Under the pieces are notes generated by a model. That model worked only from the letters and a program-made list of their open reading frames with translations, was not told the DNA's origin and searched no databases. Shown here piece by piece: positions 19,225 to 29,985 of a stretch of DNA of 64,000 nucleotides. Both the position numbers and the translations under genes were made by a program. Each line of letters starts with the position of its first letter. Position 1 is the stretch's first letter. The stretch comes from an uncultured Pelagibacteraceae bacterium (GTDB taxonomy: Bacteria > Pseudomonadota > Alphaproteobacteria > Pelagibacterales > Pelagibacteraceae), in the NCBI GenBank assembly GCA_902584995.1, contig CACICF010000001.1:1-64000 (forward strand). The letters are read 5' to 3'.

Positions 19225-19935
19225 ATGAATTATTTAATTCTTGTAAGACATGGACAAAGTGAATGGAACCTTGAAAATCGTTTCACAGGCTGGGTAGACG
19301 TTAATTTAGCTGCTAAAGGTAAGCTTGAGGCTTGTAAAGCAGGAGAATTAATTAAGAAATTAGGTATTGAATTATCTTATTTTTACACATCTTTACAATC
19401 AAGATCGATTGAGACTCTTAATTTGATATTAAATACTATGAGAATAAAAAATCAGGAGATTATAAATGCATGGGAATTAAATGAGAGACATTACGGATCT
19501 TTAACAGGTTTAAATAAAGATGAAATGAAAAAGCTTTATGGTGAAGAAAAAATTCATACTTTTAGAAGGTCTTGGGATAATCCGCCAGAGGCTCTTAAAA
19601 AAACAAGTCCATATCACCCATTGAATATTGATATATATAAAAATGTTCCAAGAGATAAGATCCCTGATACTGAGTCATTAAAAAATACCTACGAAAGAGT
19701 GATACCATTTTATAAAAGAAATATAGAGCCAAAATTAGATAAAAATATAATTGTTTCAGCTCATGGAAATTCAATTAGATCATTGTGTAAATACCTATTT
19801 GATTTAGATAACAGAAAAATTTCAAGTCTAGAAATACCAACAGGTAATCCTTTATTAATAGAAATTGAAGAAGGAAAAATTAAAAATGCTAGTTATTTAG
19901 ATAAAGACAGAGCAAAAGACCTTTTAGTTTTCTAA
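19225..19935 (+). CDS. gpmA: 2,3-bisphosphoglycerate-dependent phosphoglycerate mutase
   Basis: LVRHGQSEWNLENRFTGWVDVNL; ELNERHYGSLTGLNKDE; VSAHGNSIR. Confidence 0.95.
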   Translation: MNYLILVRHGQSEWNLENRFTGWVDVNLAAKGKLEACKAGELIKKLGIELSYFYTSLQSRSIETLNLILNTMRIKNQEIINAWELNERHYGSLTGLNKDEMKKLYGEEKIHTFRRSWDNPPEALKKTSPYHPLNIDIYKNVPRDKIPDTESLKNTYERVIPFYKRNIEPKLDKNIIVSAHGNSIRSLCKYLFDLDNRKISSLEIPTGNPLLIEIEEGKIKNASYLDKDRAKDLLVF

Positions 19936-20618
19936 ATAAATAATTTTTCATATATTTCATAATCAGTTAAGTGCTTAAATTCTCCTTTATGTTCATGACC
20001 ATAAAGTTTGTTGTCTCTTAAAAGAGTATCCCATATTTCAGATACAGGAAAATAATTCAGTTGCTTATGAGAAATTATATCTTTATTGAATATTTGACAT
20101 CCTGTATATTTAAAATTATTTACTTTTTCCTTAAATAAAATATTATTTTTAATTTCGAAATCTCCATTAAATCTTCTATCAAAACACGATGAATTATTTA
20201 CAACCAATAAAATATCTTTAATTTTTTTTTCGAAATAGATATTTTCCATTTCAATAACTGAGGTTATGAAACTATCATCCCAAATTGTATCTGGATTAAT
20301 AACTAATACATCCTCCTCATCAGATTTATTAATGAGGCTTAAAATTCCACCACCTGTACCTAAAATTGTATCACCGTCATCAACAATTTCTATATTTAAT
20401 GGGAAATTTTTATTTTCAATAAAACTAATTATTTTTTCTTTTAAATAAAATACATTTATTTTAATTTTGTTTATTTTTAGTTTTATTAAAAATTTAATAG
20501 TATTCTCTAATAATGTTACTTCTTTGTAATTAATTAAAGGCTTAGGTAATGTATCTGTTATCGGTTGAACTCTCTTACCAAATCCAGCACAAAGAATTAA
20601 AGCAGTTTTAATTTTCAT
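19932..20618 (-). CDS. murU: Sugar-phosphate nucleotidyltransferase, MurNAc-1-P uridylyltransferase-like
   Basis: ALILCAGFGKRVQPITDTLPKPLI; adjacent to an AmgK-like kinase. Confidence 0.75.
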   Translation of the reverse strand: MKIKTALILCAGFGKRVQPITDTLPKPLINYKEVTLLENTIKFLIKLKINKIKINVFYLKEKIISFIENKNFPLNIEIVDDGDTILGTGGGILSLINKSDEEDVLVINPDTIWDDSFITSVIEMENIYFEKKIKDILLVVNNSSCFDRRFNGDFEIKNNILFKEKVNNFKYTGCQIFNKDIISHKQLNYFPVSEIWDTLLRDNKLYGHEHKGEFKHLTDYEIYEKLFI

Positions 20619-20619
20619 C

Positions 20620-21555
20620 TCAATTTTTTTTTTTATAAAAGTTTTTAATTAAAAGGTAATTTAAGTCTGTAAATATGGGGTTTTTACTTGTCCTAAGTTT
20701 GATGAGCTTCCAAGCATAAGGTATAAGTTTAAGATATTTATTTTTATTATCTCTCATAGATAAACGAGTAAATATGCCAATTATTTTAAAATTTCTAAGT
20801 ACAGATAAAATCTCAAAATCGTTTTTAAATTTTGCATAATCTAAATTTTTATTTTTTTTTAAGAATTCACTAAAAATAAAATTTTTAATTTTTATATTCG
20901 TTTTAAGCCTTACATCATCAATTAGAGATGCTAAATCATATGCAATATTACCATAAACTGCATCCTGACTATCAATCAACCCTAAACCCTTCTTAGTTAT
21001 CATTATGTTGGATATATGAAAATCTCTGTGTACAAAAACTTTATTTTTGTAAGCAATATTTTTTAATAATCTTTTAAATATTTTTTTTAATTGTTTTTCT
21101 AAAGATAGTTTTTTTTTTCCTTTAAAATATTTTTGTAAATACCAATCTATAAATAAGTTAGATTCATCCAATAACATCTTAGTGGTATAATTTGGAACTT
21201 TAAAATTTGTTTTCAAAAATGTTTTTTGATTTTTTATTTTTATATTTTTAATATTTGTTAGTAGAGCTATAATTTTTTTATAATAATTTTTTTTGTTGGT
21301 TGATTTTTGTTTTAATTTTTCAAAAACTGTTAAATCTCCAAAATCTTCTATTTCTATATAATTTTTTTTATAATGTTGAGATATTAAAGATGGTGCTATC
21401 ACTTTTTTTTTAATCAAAATTTTATTAATAGCATCATAATCTAATAAATTACTTTTTTTGTTTTTAATGCAATAAACAATTATACCACTTCTACTTCTAT
21501 AGAAATATCTAAATGATGCATCTCCTGGTAATTTTTTTAATTTATTTAAATTCAT
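20620..21555 (-). CDS. amgK: Aminoglycoside phosphotransferase-fold kinase, AmgK-like (MurNAc/GlcNAc anomeric kinase)
   Basis: VFVHRDFHISNIMITKKGLGLIDSQDAVYGNIAYDLASL; paired with MurU-like gene. Confidence 0.75.
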   Translation of the reverse strand: MNLNKLKKLPGDASFRYFYRSRSGIIVYCIKNKKSNLLDYDAINKILIKKKVIAPSLISQHYKKNYIEIEDFGDLTVFEKLKQKSTNKKNYYKKIIALLTNIKNIKIKNQKTFLKTNFKVPNYTTKMLLDESNLFIDWYLQKYFKGKKKLSLEKQLKKIFKRLLKNIAYKNKVFVHRDFHISNIMITKKGLGLIDSQDAVYGNIAYDLASLIDDVRLKTNIKIKNFIFSEFLKKNKNLDYAKFKNDFEILSVLRNFKIIGIFTRLSMRDNKNKYLKLIPYAWKLIKLRTSKNPIFTDLNYLLIKNFYKKKN

Positions 21556-22021
21556 TTAAAATTTTTTTATTTTCTGTGATAATTGAAAGATAACGTTTTG
21601 TATAATTTTCTTCATATTCAAAAATTAAGTTTATACCTTTTTTAATTTTTATTTTTTTTATTATCTCTGGCCATTCGACTAATGTAATTTGATCTTTTAA
21701 ATTTTCTTGAATACCTAAATTGTTTAATTCTTTTTTATTCTTAATTCTATAAAGATCATAATGTTTTATTAATATTTTTTTAATTTGATACTCATTCATG
21801 ACTGTAAATGTTGGACTTGTTACTTCTGTTATGTTTTGTTTATTAGCTTTTTGAAAAAAATTTATTACATATTTTACAAAAGTTGTTTTTCCAACTCCTA
21901 AATTCCCACTCAACAGTATAAAATCGCCTTGCTTTATTAATTTAGAAAATTTTTCTGCTACAGATTTAGTGTCTTTTTCCTCTGAGATATTAATCTTACC
22001 ACCCTTAGTAGCGGTAAGCAT
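21542..22021 (-). CDS. tsaE: tRNA threonylcarbamoyladenosine biosynthesis ATPase
   Basis: [42 protein letters not shown]. Confidence 0.9.
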   Translation of the reverse strand: MLTATKGGKINISEEKDTKSVAEKFSKLIKQGDFILLSGNLGVGKTTFVKYVINFFQKANKQNITEVTSPTFTVMNEYQIKKILIKHYDLYRIKNKKELNNLGIQENLKDQITLVEWPEIIKKIKIKKGINLIFEYEENYTKRYLSIITENKKILNEFK

Positions 22022-23291
22022 CTGGCTTGTATGGTCCTTCAGTTTTAACGCTGATATAATCAGCTTGATCCTTAGATAAAGGTGTTAATTTAGCTCCAAC
22101 TTTTTCTAAATGTAATCTGGCTACTTTTTCATCTAAATGTTTAGGAAGTACATACACTTTATTCTCGTATTTATCTGAGTTATTCCATAATTCTATTTGG
22201 GCTGTAACTTGGTTTGTAAATGAAGCACTCATAACAAAGCTTGGATGTCCTGTTGCACAACCTAAATTAACAAGTCTTCCCTCAGCTAGTAAAATAAGTC
22301 TCTTATTATCTGGGAATGTAATTTCATGAACTTGTGGTTTTATTTCATCCCATTTATAATTTTTTAATGCATCGACTTGAATCTCATTATCAAAGTGTCC
22401 AATATTACAAAGGATTGATCTATCTTTCATTGCTCTCATGTGATCTGCAGTAACAATATCTTTGTTGCCAGTTGCTGTCACAACAATATCGGCTTGACCA
22501 ATCATCTCATCCATTAATACAACTTCATAACCCTCCATTGCAGCCTGAAGTGCGCAAATTGGATCTGTTTCTGTTACCATTACTCTTGCACCACTTTGTC
22601 TTAGTGACGCTGCACTTCCTTTTCCAACATCACCAAATCCAGCAACTATAGCGACTTTTCCAGACATCATCACATCTGTGGCTCTTTTGATACCATCCAC
22701 TAAACTTTCTCTGCATCCATATAGATTATCAAATTTTGATTTTGTGACTGAGTCATTAACATTTATCGCAGGAACTAAAAGCGTTCCTTGTTCTTCCATC
22801 TTTTTAAGAGCTAAAACTCCTGTGGTTGTTTCTTCACTCAATCCTTTTATATCTTTCATCAAATCTTTATAATCTTTATGCATAAGTGCAGTAAGATCTC
22901 CACCATCATCCAAAATCATATTGGGCTTCCAGTCTTTTTTGCCTTCAATAGTTTGTCTTACACACCACCAGTATTCCTCCTCTGTCTCACCTTTCCATGC
23001 AAATACTGGGATGCCAGCTTTTGCGATTGCAGCTGCTGCATGGTCTTGAGTAGAGAAAATGTTACATGAAGACCATCTAACTTCAGCACCTAGATCAACT
23101 AAAGTTTCAATTAAAACTGCTGTTTGGATTGTCATGTGTAGACAACCTAAAATTCTTGCACCTTTTAGAGGATTTTTTCCTTTATATTCTTTTCTTAATG
23201 CCATTAAACCTGGCATTTCTGTTTCTGCTAATGAAATTTCTTTTCTTCCGAATTCTGCTTCATCAATATTTTTTACTTTATAGTCAGTCAT
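22005..23291 (-). CDS. ahcY: Adenosylhomocysteinase
   Basis: 428 aa; [47 protein letters not shown]-terminal KPDAYRY. Confidence 0.98.
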   Translation of the reverse strand: MTDYKVKNIDEAEFGRKEISLAETEMPGLMALRKEYKGKNPLKGARILGCLHMTIQTAVLIETLVDLGAEVRWSSCNIFSTQDHAAAAIAKAGIPVFAWKGETEEEYWWCVRQTIEGKKDWKPNMILDDGGDLTALMHKDYKDLMKDIKGLSEETTTGVLALKKMEEQGTLLVPAINVNDSVTKSKFDNLYGCRESLVDGIKRATDVMMSGKVAIVAGFGDVGKGSAASLRQSGARVMVTETDPICALQAAMEGYEVVLMDEMIGQADIVVTATGNKDIVTADHMRAMKDRSILCNIGHFDNEIQVDALKNYKWDEIKPQVHEITFPDNKRLILLAEGRLVNLGCATGHPSFVMSASFTNQVTAQIELWNNSDKYENKVYVLPKHLDEKVARLHLEKVGAKLTPLSKDQADYISVKTEGPYKPDAYRY

Positions 23292-23333
23292 AATTTGTGG
23301 CTTGTAACAACTTTATCTGTAATAATCAACTTT

Positions 23334-24839
23334 TCATTGGGTCGCCGGGAAAATAATTTCAACTTTTGCACCTTTGTTTGCGTTATTTTCAGCTTTTATT
23401 TGACCATTGTGTAATTCTACCAAGTTTTTTACTATATTAAGACCTAATCCAGAATGTTCACCAAAATTTTTTGGTCTATTGCTGTAAAATCTATTAAATA
23501 TTTTATTAGTATCTTTTTCAATAAATCCAGTACCCTCATCAATAACTGCAATTGTAGGATTTCCATCTTTATTATTAAATACATTAACTACTATTTCTTG
23601 ATTTGGGCCACTGAATGAAATTGAGTTTTCTAGTAAATTTGCAATTATTTGCTCTATTCTATTATTAATTCCATAAATTAAATAGTTTTCAGATCCATTA
23701 GATTTTAATTTAATGTTTATATTATCCTTTGTTTTATAAATATTGTTAAAATCATCAACAACTGAACTTGCTATATCTTTAATATCAATTTTTTGCATTT
23801 TTTCAGTTGAAATCACAACCTCATCTTTCAACATTTGAGAATAATCAGTAATAAGTCTCTCTATTCTTTCCACATCATGTGAAACAATATTAATCAATTT
23901 ATTCCTTTTTTCTTTATCATCAGTATCATAAATCACTTCTGAGGCACTTTTAAGAGAGGCTAATGGATTTCTTATTTCATGGAGTAAATCAGTTGAATAA
24001 TTTTCTGCCGTTGTAATTCTTTTATTTAATTCATTTGTCATCTCATCTAGTGACTTTGAAAGTATACCTAATTCATCATTTCTATTTTTTACACTTTCTA
24101 TATCTGCTTTCTCTTTACTTTTGTTCTTAATAATTTTTGTATAAGAAACTAGATTTTTAATTGGTTTTAGAAAATACCTATTTAAAACATAAGAAAATAT
24201 TAAAATAACTAGAAAAACAGCTATAGCTGTTCTTATAATGAAGTTTTCTCTCTCAGCAATTTTTTGAATTATATCATCAGCATTTTCTGAAATAAGTATA
24301 AAACCATTTGTTTTTTTATATTTCACATTTTGTATGCTGTATACAAAATGCTGTCCATTTACCTCTTTAACTTTGGTGATAGAAATTTTAGATTTCGAAG
24401 TATCATAATCTTTAATATCCTCATCAAATACTGTTGTAATATTTTTAGTATTTTTTGAAATATTTTTTTTGTTATCAGTATTTTCTAATAAATCTTCAAT
24501 AATCATTTCTGATGAAGGTATTGATCTAGTATCTCCCACTAATTTTAATTTATCATCAAAAAATATAACTCTATCTAATTTTTCAAAGTATGGAAATCTC
24601 GATTTTTTTGAAAAAAGAAATTCGTTAATACCATTCCTAGTAAATTTAATATCTGATTTATTTAAATTAAAAATTGTTTGATTAATAATTTCTGCATGAC
24701 TTTTCTCTTTTTCTGAAATTAAATCTTTCTGAATTGTCCCAAGATAAAAAAAGGTAAATATTCCTAAAACAATAAATACTACTAAATTAATAAATAAGAA
24801 TTTTTGTAATATGGAGAGGTTTTTTAGTATTTTTCCCAT
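23334..24839 (-). CDS. chvG: Sensor histidine kinase, ChvG-like
   Basis: TM-periplasmic-TM-HAMP; H-box DLLHEIRNPLASLKSASEVI; GLGLNIVKNLVELHNG. Adjacent to ChvI-like regulator. Confidence 0.85.
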   Translation of the reverse strand: MGKILKNLSILQKFLFINLVVFIVLGIFTFFYLGTIQKDLISEKEKSHAEIINQTIFNLNKSDIKFTRNGINEFLFSKKSRFPYFEKLDRVIFFDDKLKLVGDTRSIPSSEMIIEDLLENTDNKKNISKNTKNITTVFDEDIKDYDTSKSKISITKVKEVNGQHFVYSIQNVKYKKTNGFILISENADDIIQKIAERENFIIRTAIAVFLVILIFSYVLNRYFLKPIKNLVSYTKIIKNKSKEKADIESVKNRNDELGILSKSLDEMTNELNKRITTAENYSTDLLHEIRNPLASLKSASEVIYDTDDKEKRNKLINIVSHDVERIERLITDYSQMLKDEVVISTEKMQKIDIKDIASSVVDDFNNIYKTKDNINIKLKSNGSENYLIYGINNRIEQIIANLLENSISFSGPNQEIVVNVFNNKDGNPTIAVIDEGTGFIEKDTNKIFNRFYSNRPKNFGEHSGLGLNIVKNLVELHNGQIKAENNANKGAKVEIIFPATQ

Positions 24840-24844
24840 AAGTA

Positions 24845-25549
24845 TTATTTAACATTCCATCTATATCCACTTCCATATCTTGTTTCAATTGCTGAAAAAT
24901 CACCATCTACTTTTTTAAACTTTTTCCTTATTCTTTTTACATGACTATCAATTGTTCTATCCTCTATGTCAGTATCTTCTCGGTAAGCAACATCCATCAG
25001 TAAGGCTCTCTCTTTGATCATGCCTGGCCTCTTTGCAAGCTCCTCAACTATTTTAAATTCAGTTGTTGTGAGTTTATCTGGCAATTGCTTTCCATCCCAT
25101 TCACATTCAAGCTGGGAAGGATCTAATTTTAATTTACCATGAGAAATTATATTTTTATTTTCTTCAATATTAATATCTTTATCTTTTTTTCTTAATTGAA
25201 CTTTGATTCTCTCAACTAAAACCTTTGTTGAAAATCCACCAGTCTTACCAACAAAATCATCTGCTCCTAGTTTTAATCCGCTTACCTCGTCAGTTACTTG
25301 GTCTTTTGATGTTAAAAAAATAACAGGCATAGAAGTTTTTTTTCTAAGTTTTCTTAAGAGTTCTTCTCCATCCATTCTTGGCATTTTTATATCTATAACC
25401 GCAAGATCTGGGGGTGTTCTTGTTAATCCAACAAGTGCATTTTCACCATCTATATAAGTTTGAACTTTAAAACCCTCCTCCTCTAAAGCCATCTGTACAG
25501 ACGTTAAAAGATTTCGATCATCATCTACTAAAGCTATCGTTTGCGACAT
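24845..25549 (-). CDS. chvI: Two-component response regulator, OmpR family, ChvI-like
   Basis: IALVDDDRNLLTSVQMALEEEGF, VIDIKMPRMDGEELLRKLRKK; C-terminal wHTH with ETRYGSGYRWN. Confidence 0.9.
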   Translation of the reverse strand: MSQTIALVDDDRNLLTSVQMALEEEGFKVQTYIDGENALVGLTRTPPDLAVIDIKMPRMDGEELLRKLRKKTSMPVIFLTSKDQVTDEVSGLKLGADDFVGKTGGFSTKVLVERIKVQLRKKDKDINIEENKNIISHGKLKLDPSQLECEWDGKQLPDKLTTTEFKIVEELAKRPGMIKERALLMDVAYREDTDIEDRTIDSHVKRIRKKFKKVDGDFSAIETRYGSGYRWNVK

Positions 25550-25601
25550 AATTTAGATTAAAAAATACTAAATTGTTCATAATAGGGCAATTGTTTGTTT
25601 G

Positions 25602-28376
25602 CTAATGGAGTTCACCCCAATTTTCCCCAATATTTACATCCACTAAAAGTGGTATCGAAAATGAATGAAGTTCACTATCTTTAACACTCAACATTAAATC
25701 CTTAATTAATTTAGTGCTTTTTTTTATTTCTTTTGAGCTTTCTTCGAAAATCAATTCATCATGGATTTGTAATAACATTTTCAAACTATTTTTTTTATTA
25801 TTAGAAATTTCTTTATTTATTCTAATCATGGCTAATCTCATTATCTCTGAGGCTGATCCCTGAATAGGAGCATTGATCGCTGCCCTTTCTTGAAAATTTC
25901 TTACATTGAAATTTTTGTCATTTATTCCAGTCAGATGAGTTTTTCTTCCAAAAATATTACTCACATAACCACTTTTTCTACAAAAATTTATTGTCGTTTT
26001 CATATAATCTTTAATTTCAGGGAATTTTTTAAAATATGAATTTAAAAATTCCTCTGCTTGATTGTTGGAAACATTAATTTGTTTTGCTAAACCGTATTGC
26101 GATATCCCATAAATAATACCAAAGTTAATTGCTTTTGCTTTTCTTCTTGTCTCTGCATCAATTTTATTAATTTCTTTTCCAAAAACCTGACTTGCTGTTA
26201 AATTGTGTATATCTTCATTATTTAAAAATGCTCTTTTTAGCTGCTTCACGTCTGCTAAGTCAGCTAATATTCTCATCTCGACTTGATTATAGTCTGCTGA
26301 AATTAATTTGTTGTTTTTTTCTGATACGAAAGCTTTTCTTATATCTTTACCATCATCTGATTTTATTGGAATATTTTGTAAATTTGGATCGCTAGATGCT
26401 AGCCTTCCTGTTGAAGTTGCTGCTAATAAAAATGATGTATGCACTCTATTAGTTTTTTGATTTACATGCTCAGGTAATGCATCTGAATAAGTATTCTTAA
26501 GCTTGCTGATTTGTCTCCACTCCAAGATCAGTTTTGGAAACTGATAACCTTTAAAAGCTAAATCCTCTAAAACAGATGCACTGGTAGCAAAGCTACCTTT
26601 TTTTGTTTTTTTAAGTGCTGCAATTTTTAAATTATTATACATAATTTCACCAAGTTGTTTGGTTGAACCTATATTGAATTTTTGTTTTGATATTTTAAAA
26701 ATTGCTTTTTCTAATTTTTCAATTTTTGATGAAAATTTTAAGGATAATTTACTAAGTGAAGATTTATTAAGCCTAATCCCCTTTATCTCCATATCTGCAA
26801 GTATTTTAATAAGAGGTTTTTCAAATAACTCATAAATATTTAATAATTTTTCAGCTTTTAAAGATTTTAAAAAAATTTGATATAATCGAAATGTTATATC
26901 TGAGTCCTCTGCCGCATAATCTTTAGCTTGTGCTACATCAACTTCAGAAAAATTAAGTTGTTTTTTGCCAGTTCCAACCAAATCTTTATATTTGATTGTT
27001 TTATGACCAAGGTGAATTTCTGAGAGAGTATCCATGTTATGTCTGTTTTTTCCAGCATCTAATGTGTAAGACATGAGCATAGTATCTTCCATAGAATTTA
27101 AGGTTATCCCACGATGATAAAAAACAATGAAGTCAAATTTGATATTTTGACCTATCTTTTTAATACTCCCATCCTCTAAATATTTTTTTAAAATGCTTAA
27201 TACTTTTTTTTCGTCCAGATTGTCTCCATTAACATGATTAAGAGGTATATAGCAGGCTTTTCCAATTCTGTTTGATATTGAAATACCTACTAATTTTGCT
27301 GTATGAGGATCTAAAGAGGTTGTTTCAGTATCTATTGCAAATTCACCAATTTCCTCAGATTGTCTCATCCAATCTTTTATTTCATTCTCATTCTTTATTA
27401 ATTGATAATTACTCTTTTTAATGTCTGACAAATTTTCTAAGTTTTTTTCAATATTTCTAGTTTCCTGATCATTTTTACCTCCATATTTTGAAATAGCAGA
27501 ACTCAACAACCTGTTAAATTCCATTTCTCTTAGAAAAGAATAGAGTTTATCTTTATCAACATTTTTTAATATAAATTCCTCAATTTTATTTTTTACTGGT
27601 ACATCTTTTTTTAATGTGACTAATTTTTTACTAATAATTGCGTCTTCCTTATTATTGATCAAGGTCTCCCTTCTTTTATTTTGTTTTATTTTTGACACAT
27701 TTTTCAATAAATTTTCTAAAGTTCCGTATTCATTAATTAATTCAGCTGCGGTCTTTACTCCAATACCTGGTACACCAGGCACATTATCTGTACTGTCACC
27801 AGCCAATGATTGAACATCTATTACTTTATCTGCGGTAACCCCAAATTTATTCAACACATCATCTTTGTTTATAAACTTGTTCTTCATAGGATCATAAATT
27901 CTGACACCTTTTTTATATAGTTGCATCAAATCTTTGTCAGAGGAAACAATTGTTACTTTAGCACCTAAGTCTAAAATTTTTTCTACATAAGTCGCAATCA
28001 AATCATCTGCTTCATAATTTATTAATTCAATTGAAGGTAAATTAAATGCTTTTACGGAGTTTCTTATGTATTCAAATTGAGGAATTAAATCATCAGGAGC
28101 ATCAGATCTATTTCCTTTATATTCTGAATAAATTTCATTTCTAAAATTTTTTCTAGCAGAGTCAAATATTACAGCAAAGTGCGTAGGCTTTTCTAAGTTA
28201 TCATTTGATTTTGAATCCTCTAATAATTTAAAAAGCATATTGCAAAATCCACTTACCGCACCAACTGGCAACCCATCACTTTTTCTAGTTAAAGGGGGTA
28301 AGGCGTAATATGCTCTAAAAATATAACCTGAGCCATCTATTAGGTAAAAATGATCACTTTTTTTAATTTTCTCCAT
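25602..28376 (-). CDS. polA: DNA polymerase I
   Basis: 924 aa; 5'-3' exo, 3'-5' exo (FAIDTETTSLDP) and polymerase motifs (SADYNQVEMRILADL, QIHDELIFE). Confidence 0.98.
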   Translation of the reverse strand: MEKIKKSDHFYLIDGSGYIFRAYYALPPLTRKSDGLPVGAVSGFCNMLFKLLEDSKSNDNLEKPTHFAVIFDSARKNFRNEIYSEYKGNRSDAPDDLIPQFEYIRNSVKAFNLPSIELINYEADDLIATYVEKILDLGAKVTIVSSDKDLMQLYKKGVRIYDPMKNKFINKDDVLNKFGVTADKVIDVQSLAGDSTDNVPGVPGIGVKTAAELINEYGTLENLLKNVSKIKQNKRRETLINNKEDAIISKKLVTLKKDVPVKNKIEEFILKNVDKDKLYSFLREMEFNRLLSSAISKYGGKNDQETRNIEKNLENLSDIKKSNYQLIKNENEIKDWMRQSEEIGEFAIDTETTSLDPHTAKLVGISISNRIGKACYIPLNHVNGDNLDEKKVLSILKKYLEDGSIKKIGQNIKFDFIVFYHRGITLNSMEDTMLMSYTLDAGKNRHNMDTLSEIHLGHKTIKYKDLVGTGKKQLNFSEVDVAQAKDYAAEDSDITFRLYQIFLKSLKAEKLLNIYELFEKPLIKILADMEIKGIRLNKSSLSKLSLKFSSKIEKLEKAIFKISKQKFNIGSTKQLGEIMYNNLKIAALKKTKKGSFATSASVLEDLAFKGYQFPKLILEWRQISKLKNTYSDALPEHVNQKTNRVHTSFLLAATSTGRLASSDPNLQNIPIKSDDGKDIRKAFVSEKNNKLISADYNQVEMRILADLADVKQLKRAFLNNEDIHNLTASQVFGKEINKIDAETRRKAKAINFGIIYGISQYGLAKQINVSNNQAEEFLNSYFKKFPEIKDYMKTTINFCRKSGYVSNIFGRKTHLTGINDKNFNVRNFQERAAINAPIQGSASEIMRLAMIRINKEISNNKKNSLKMLLQIHDELIFEESSKEIKKSTKLIKDLMLSVKDSELHSFSIPLLVDVNIGENWGELH

Positions 28377-28426
28377 AATGTAATGATATCTTAATTTCTT
28401 TAAATGTAATAAATGTATGCCGTCAT

Positions 28427-29356
28427 ATGAATAAAAAAAACGTTTTAAATGTTAAAAACTTAAATAAAATTTATTCAAAAAAAGGCTCTAAACAAACACA
28501 TGCCCTTAATAATTTAAACTTAGAGGTGAAAGAGGGTGAAATTTTTGGATTACTAGGACCAAATGGAGCTGGAAAGAGCACATTTATAAATATTTTAGGT
28601 GGGTCAGTAATTAAAACTGACGGTGAAGTGAATGTTTGGGGATTTAATTTGGATAAGAATCCAAGACAAGTAAGAGCATCTATTGGAATAGTTCCACAAG
28701 AGGTAACACTAGATCCATTTTTCAGTCCCAGAAAATTATTAGAACTTCAAGCTGGATTATATGGAATAAGAGAAAAAGATAGAATTACTGAAACTATATT
28801 AAAACTTGTGTCACTAGAAGAACAAGCTGATAGTTATGCCAGGAGTTTGTCAGGAGGTATGAAAAGAAGATTATTAGTTGCTAAAGCAATGGTTCATCAA
28901 CCTCCAATTATAATTTTAGATGAGCCTACAGCAGGTGTAGACGTTGAACTTAGAACAACATTATGGGAAAACGTTAGATCACTTAATAAAAGAGGTGTCA
29001 CAACAATACTTACTACTCATTATCTTGAAGAGGCAGAAAAAATGTGTGATAGGATAGGTATTTTAAGTGAAGGAAATTTAGTTGCCTTAGATACAACAAA
29101 AAATCTTTTAGAAAGAATTCAAACTAAGATTGTTTATTTTATATTAGATAAAAAAACTAATATTAAAGATGGCCTATTCGAATCTTTAAAAATAATCTCA
29201 AACGAAGAAAAAAAATTAGTTTTGTCCTATGAGAAGAGCAAATTAAGTATTGATAGAATTATTGCAGAAATTAAAAAACAAGGTGTAATAATTCAGGATA
29301 TTTCAACTGACGATGGCGATCTTGAAGATGTGTTCTTAAGACTTACAAAAAGTTAA
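28427..29356 (+). CDS. ABC transporter ATP-binding protein (ABC-2 type, no adjacent permease)
   Basis: GPNGAGKSTFINILGG, YARSLSGGMKRRLLVAKAM, IILDEPTAGVDVELR. Confidence 0.9.
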   Translation: MNKKNVLNVKNLNKIYSKKGSKQTHALNNLNLEVKEGEIFGLLGPNGAGKSTFINILGGSVIKTDGEVNVWGFNLDKNPRQVRASIGIVPQEVTLDPFFSPRKLLELQAGLYGIREKDRITETILKLVSLEEQADSYARSLSGGMKRRLLVAKAMVHQPPIIILDEPTAGVDVELRTTLWENVRSLNKRGVTTILTTHYLEEAEKMCDRIGILSEGNLVALDTTKNLLERIQTKIVYFILDKKTNIKDGLFESLKIISNEEKKLVLSYEKSKLSIDRIIAEIKKQGVIIQDISTDDGDLEDVFLRLTKS

Positions 29357-29923
29357 TTATCTAGGAGATCTTTTAGATAGAATTCTTTGAAGTGTTCTTC
29401 TGTGCATTTTTAGTCTTCTAGCCGTCTCAGAGACGTTTCTATTGCATAATTCAAATACCCTATGTATGTGCTCCCATTTTACTCTATCTGCTGACATAGG
29501 GTTTTCAGGTGGAGCTGGTTTTTGATTTGGATCTGCTAAAAGTGCTTTTTCAACGTCATCTGCATCTGCTGGTTTAGCTATATAATCTATTGCTCCCTCT
29601 TTAATGGCAGCAACTGCTGTTGGAATGTTTCCATACCCAGTTAACATTATGATTCTACTTTTTAGATTTCCTTTTTGAATTTCCTTTACAACCTCTAGTC
29701 CATTTCCATCATTCAATCTAAGATCCACTACAGCAAATGCTGGACTAAGAGTTTTAACGGTCTCTATCCCAACTTTTACACTCTCCGCTTGTGTAACAGT
29801 AAAGCCTTTTTTTTCCATGGCTCTAGCCAATCTTTGTCTGAATGGATTATCGTCGTCGACTATTAGTAGTGATTTATCCTCAAAATCACTCAGTTTTTTA
29901 AGTGTAGGTTGATTTATCATCAA
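29357..29923 (-). CDS. regA: ActR/RegA/PrrA-type redox response regulator
   Basis: LLIVDDDNPFRQRLARAMEKKGF; PMSADRVKWEHIHRVFELCNRNVSETARRLKMHRRTLQRILSKRSPR, the near-invariant RegA HTH. Confidence 0.93.
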   Translation of the reverse strand: MMINQPTLKKLSDFEDKSLLIVDDDNPFRQRLARAMEKKGFTVTQAESVKVGIETVKTLSPAFAVVDLRLNDGNGLEVVKEIQKGNLKSRIIMLTGYGNIPTAVAAIKEGAIDYIAKPADADDVEKALLADPNQKPAPPENPMSADRVKWEHIHRVFELCNRNVSETARRLKMHRRTLQRILSKRSPR

Positions 29924-29985
29924 CCATATATGGAAATTAAATTAAATATTTCAATAGCATTATTTACTTTACATTAATAATTTTT

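Noticed and set aside
23292-23333. Possible SAH or SAM riboswitch upstream of ahcY
   Set aside because: Only 42 bp separates ahcY from chvG and no aptamer-like sequence is visible.
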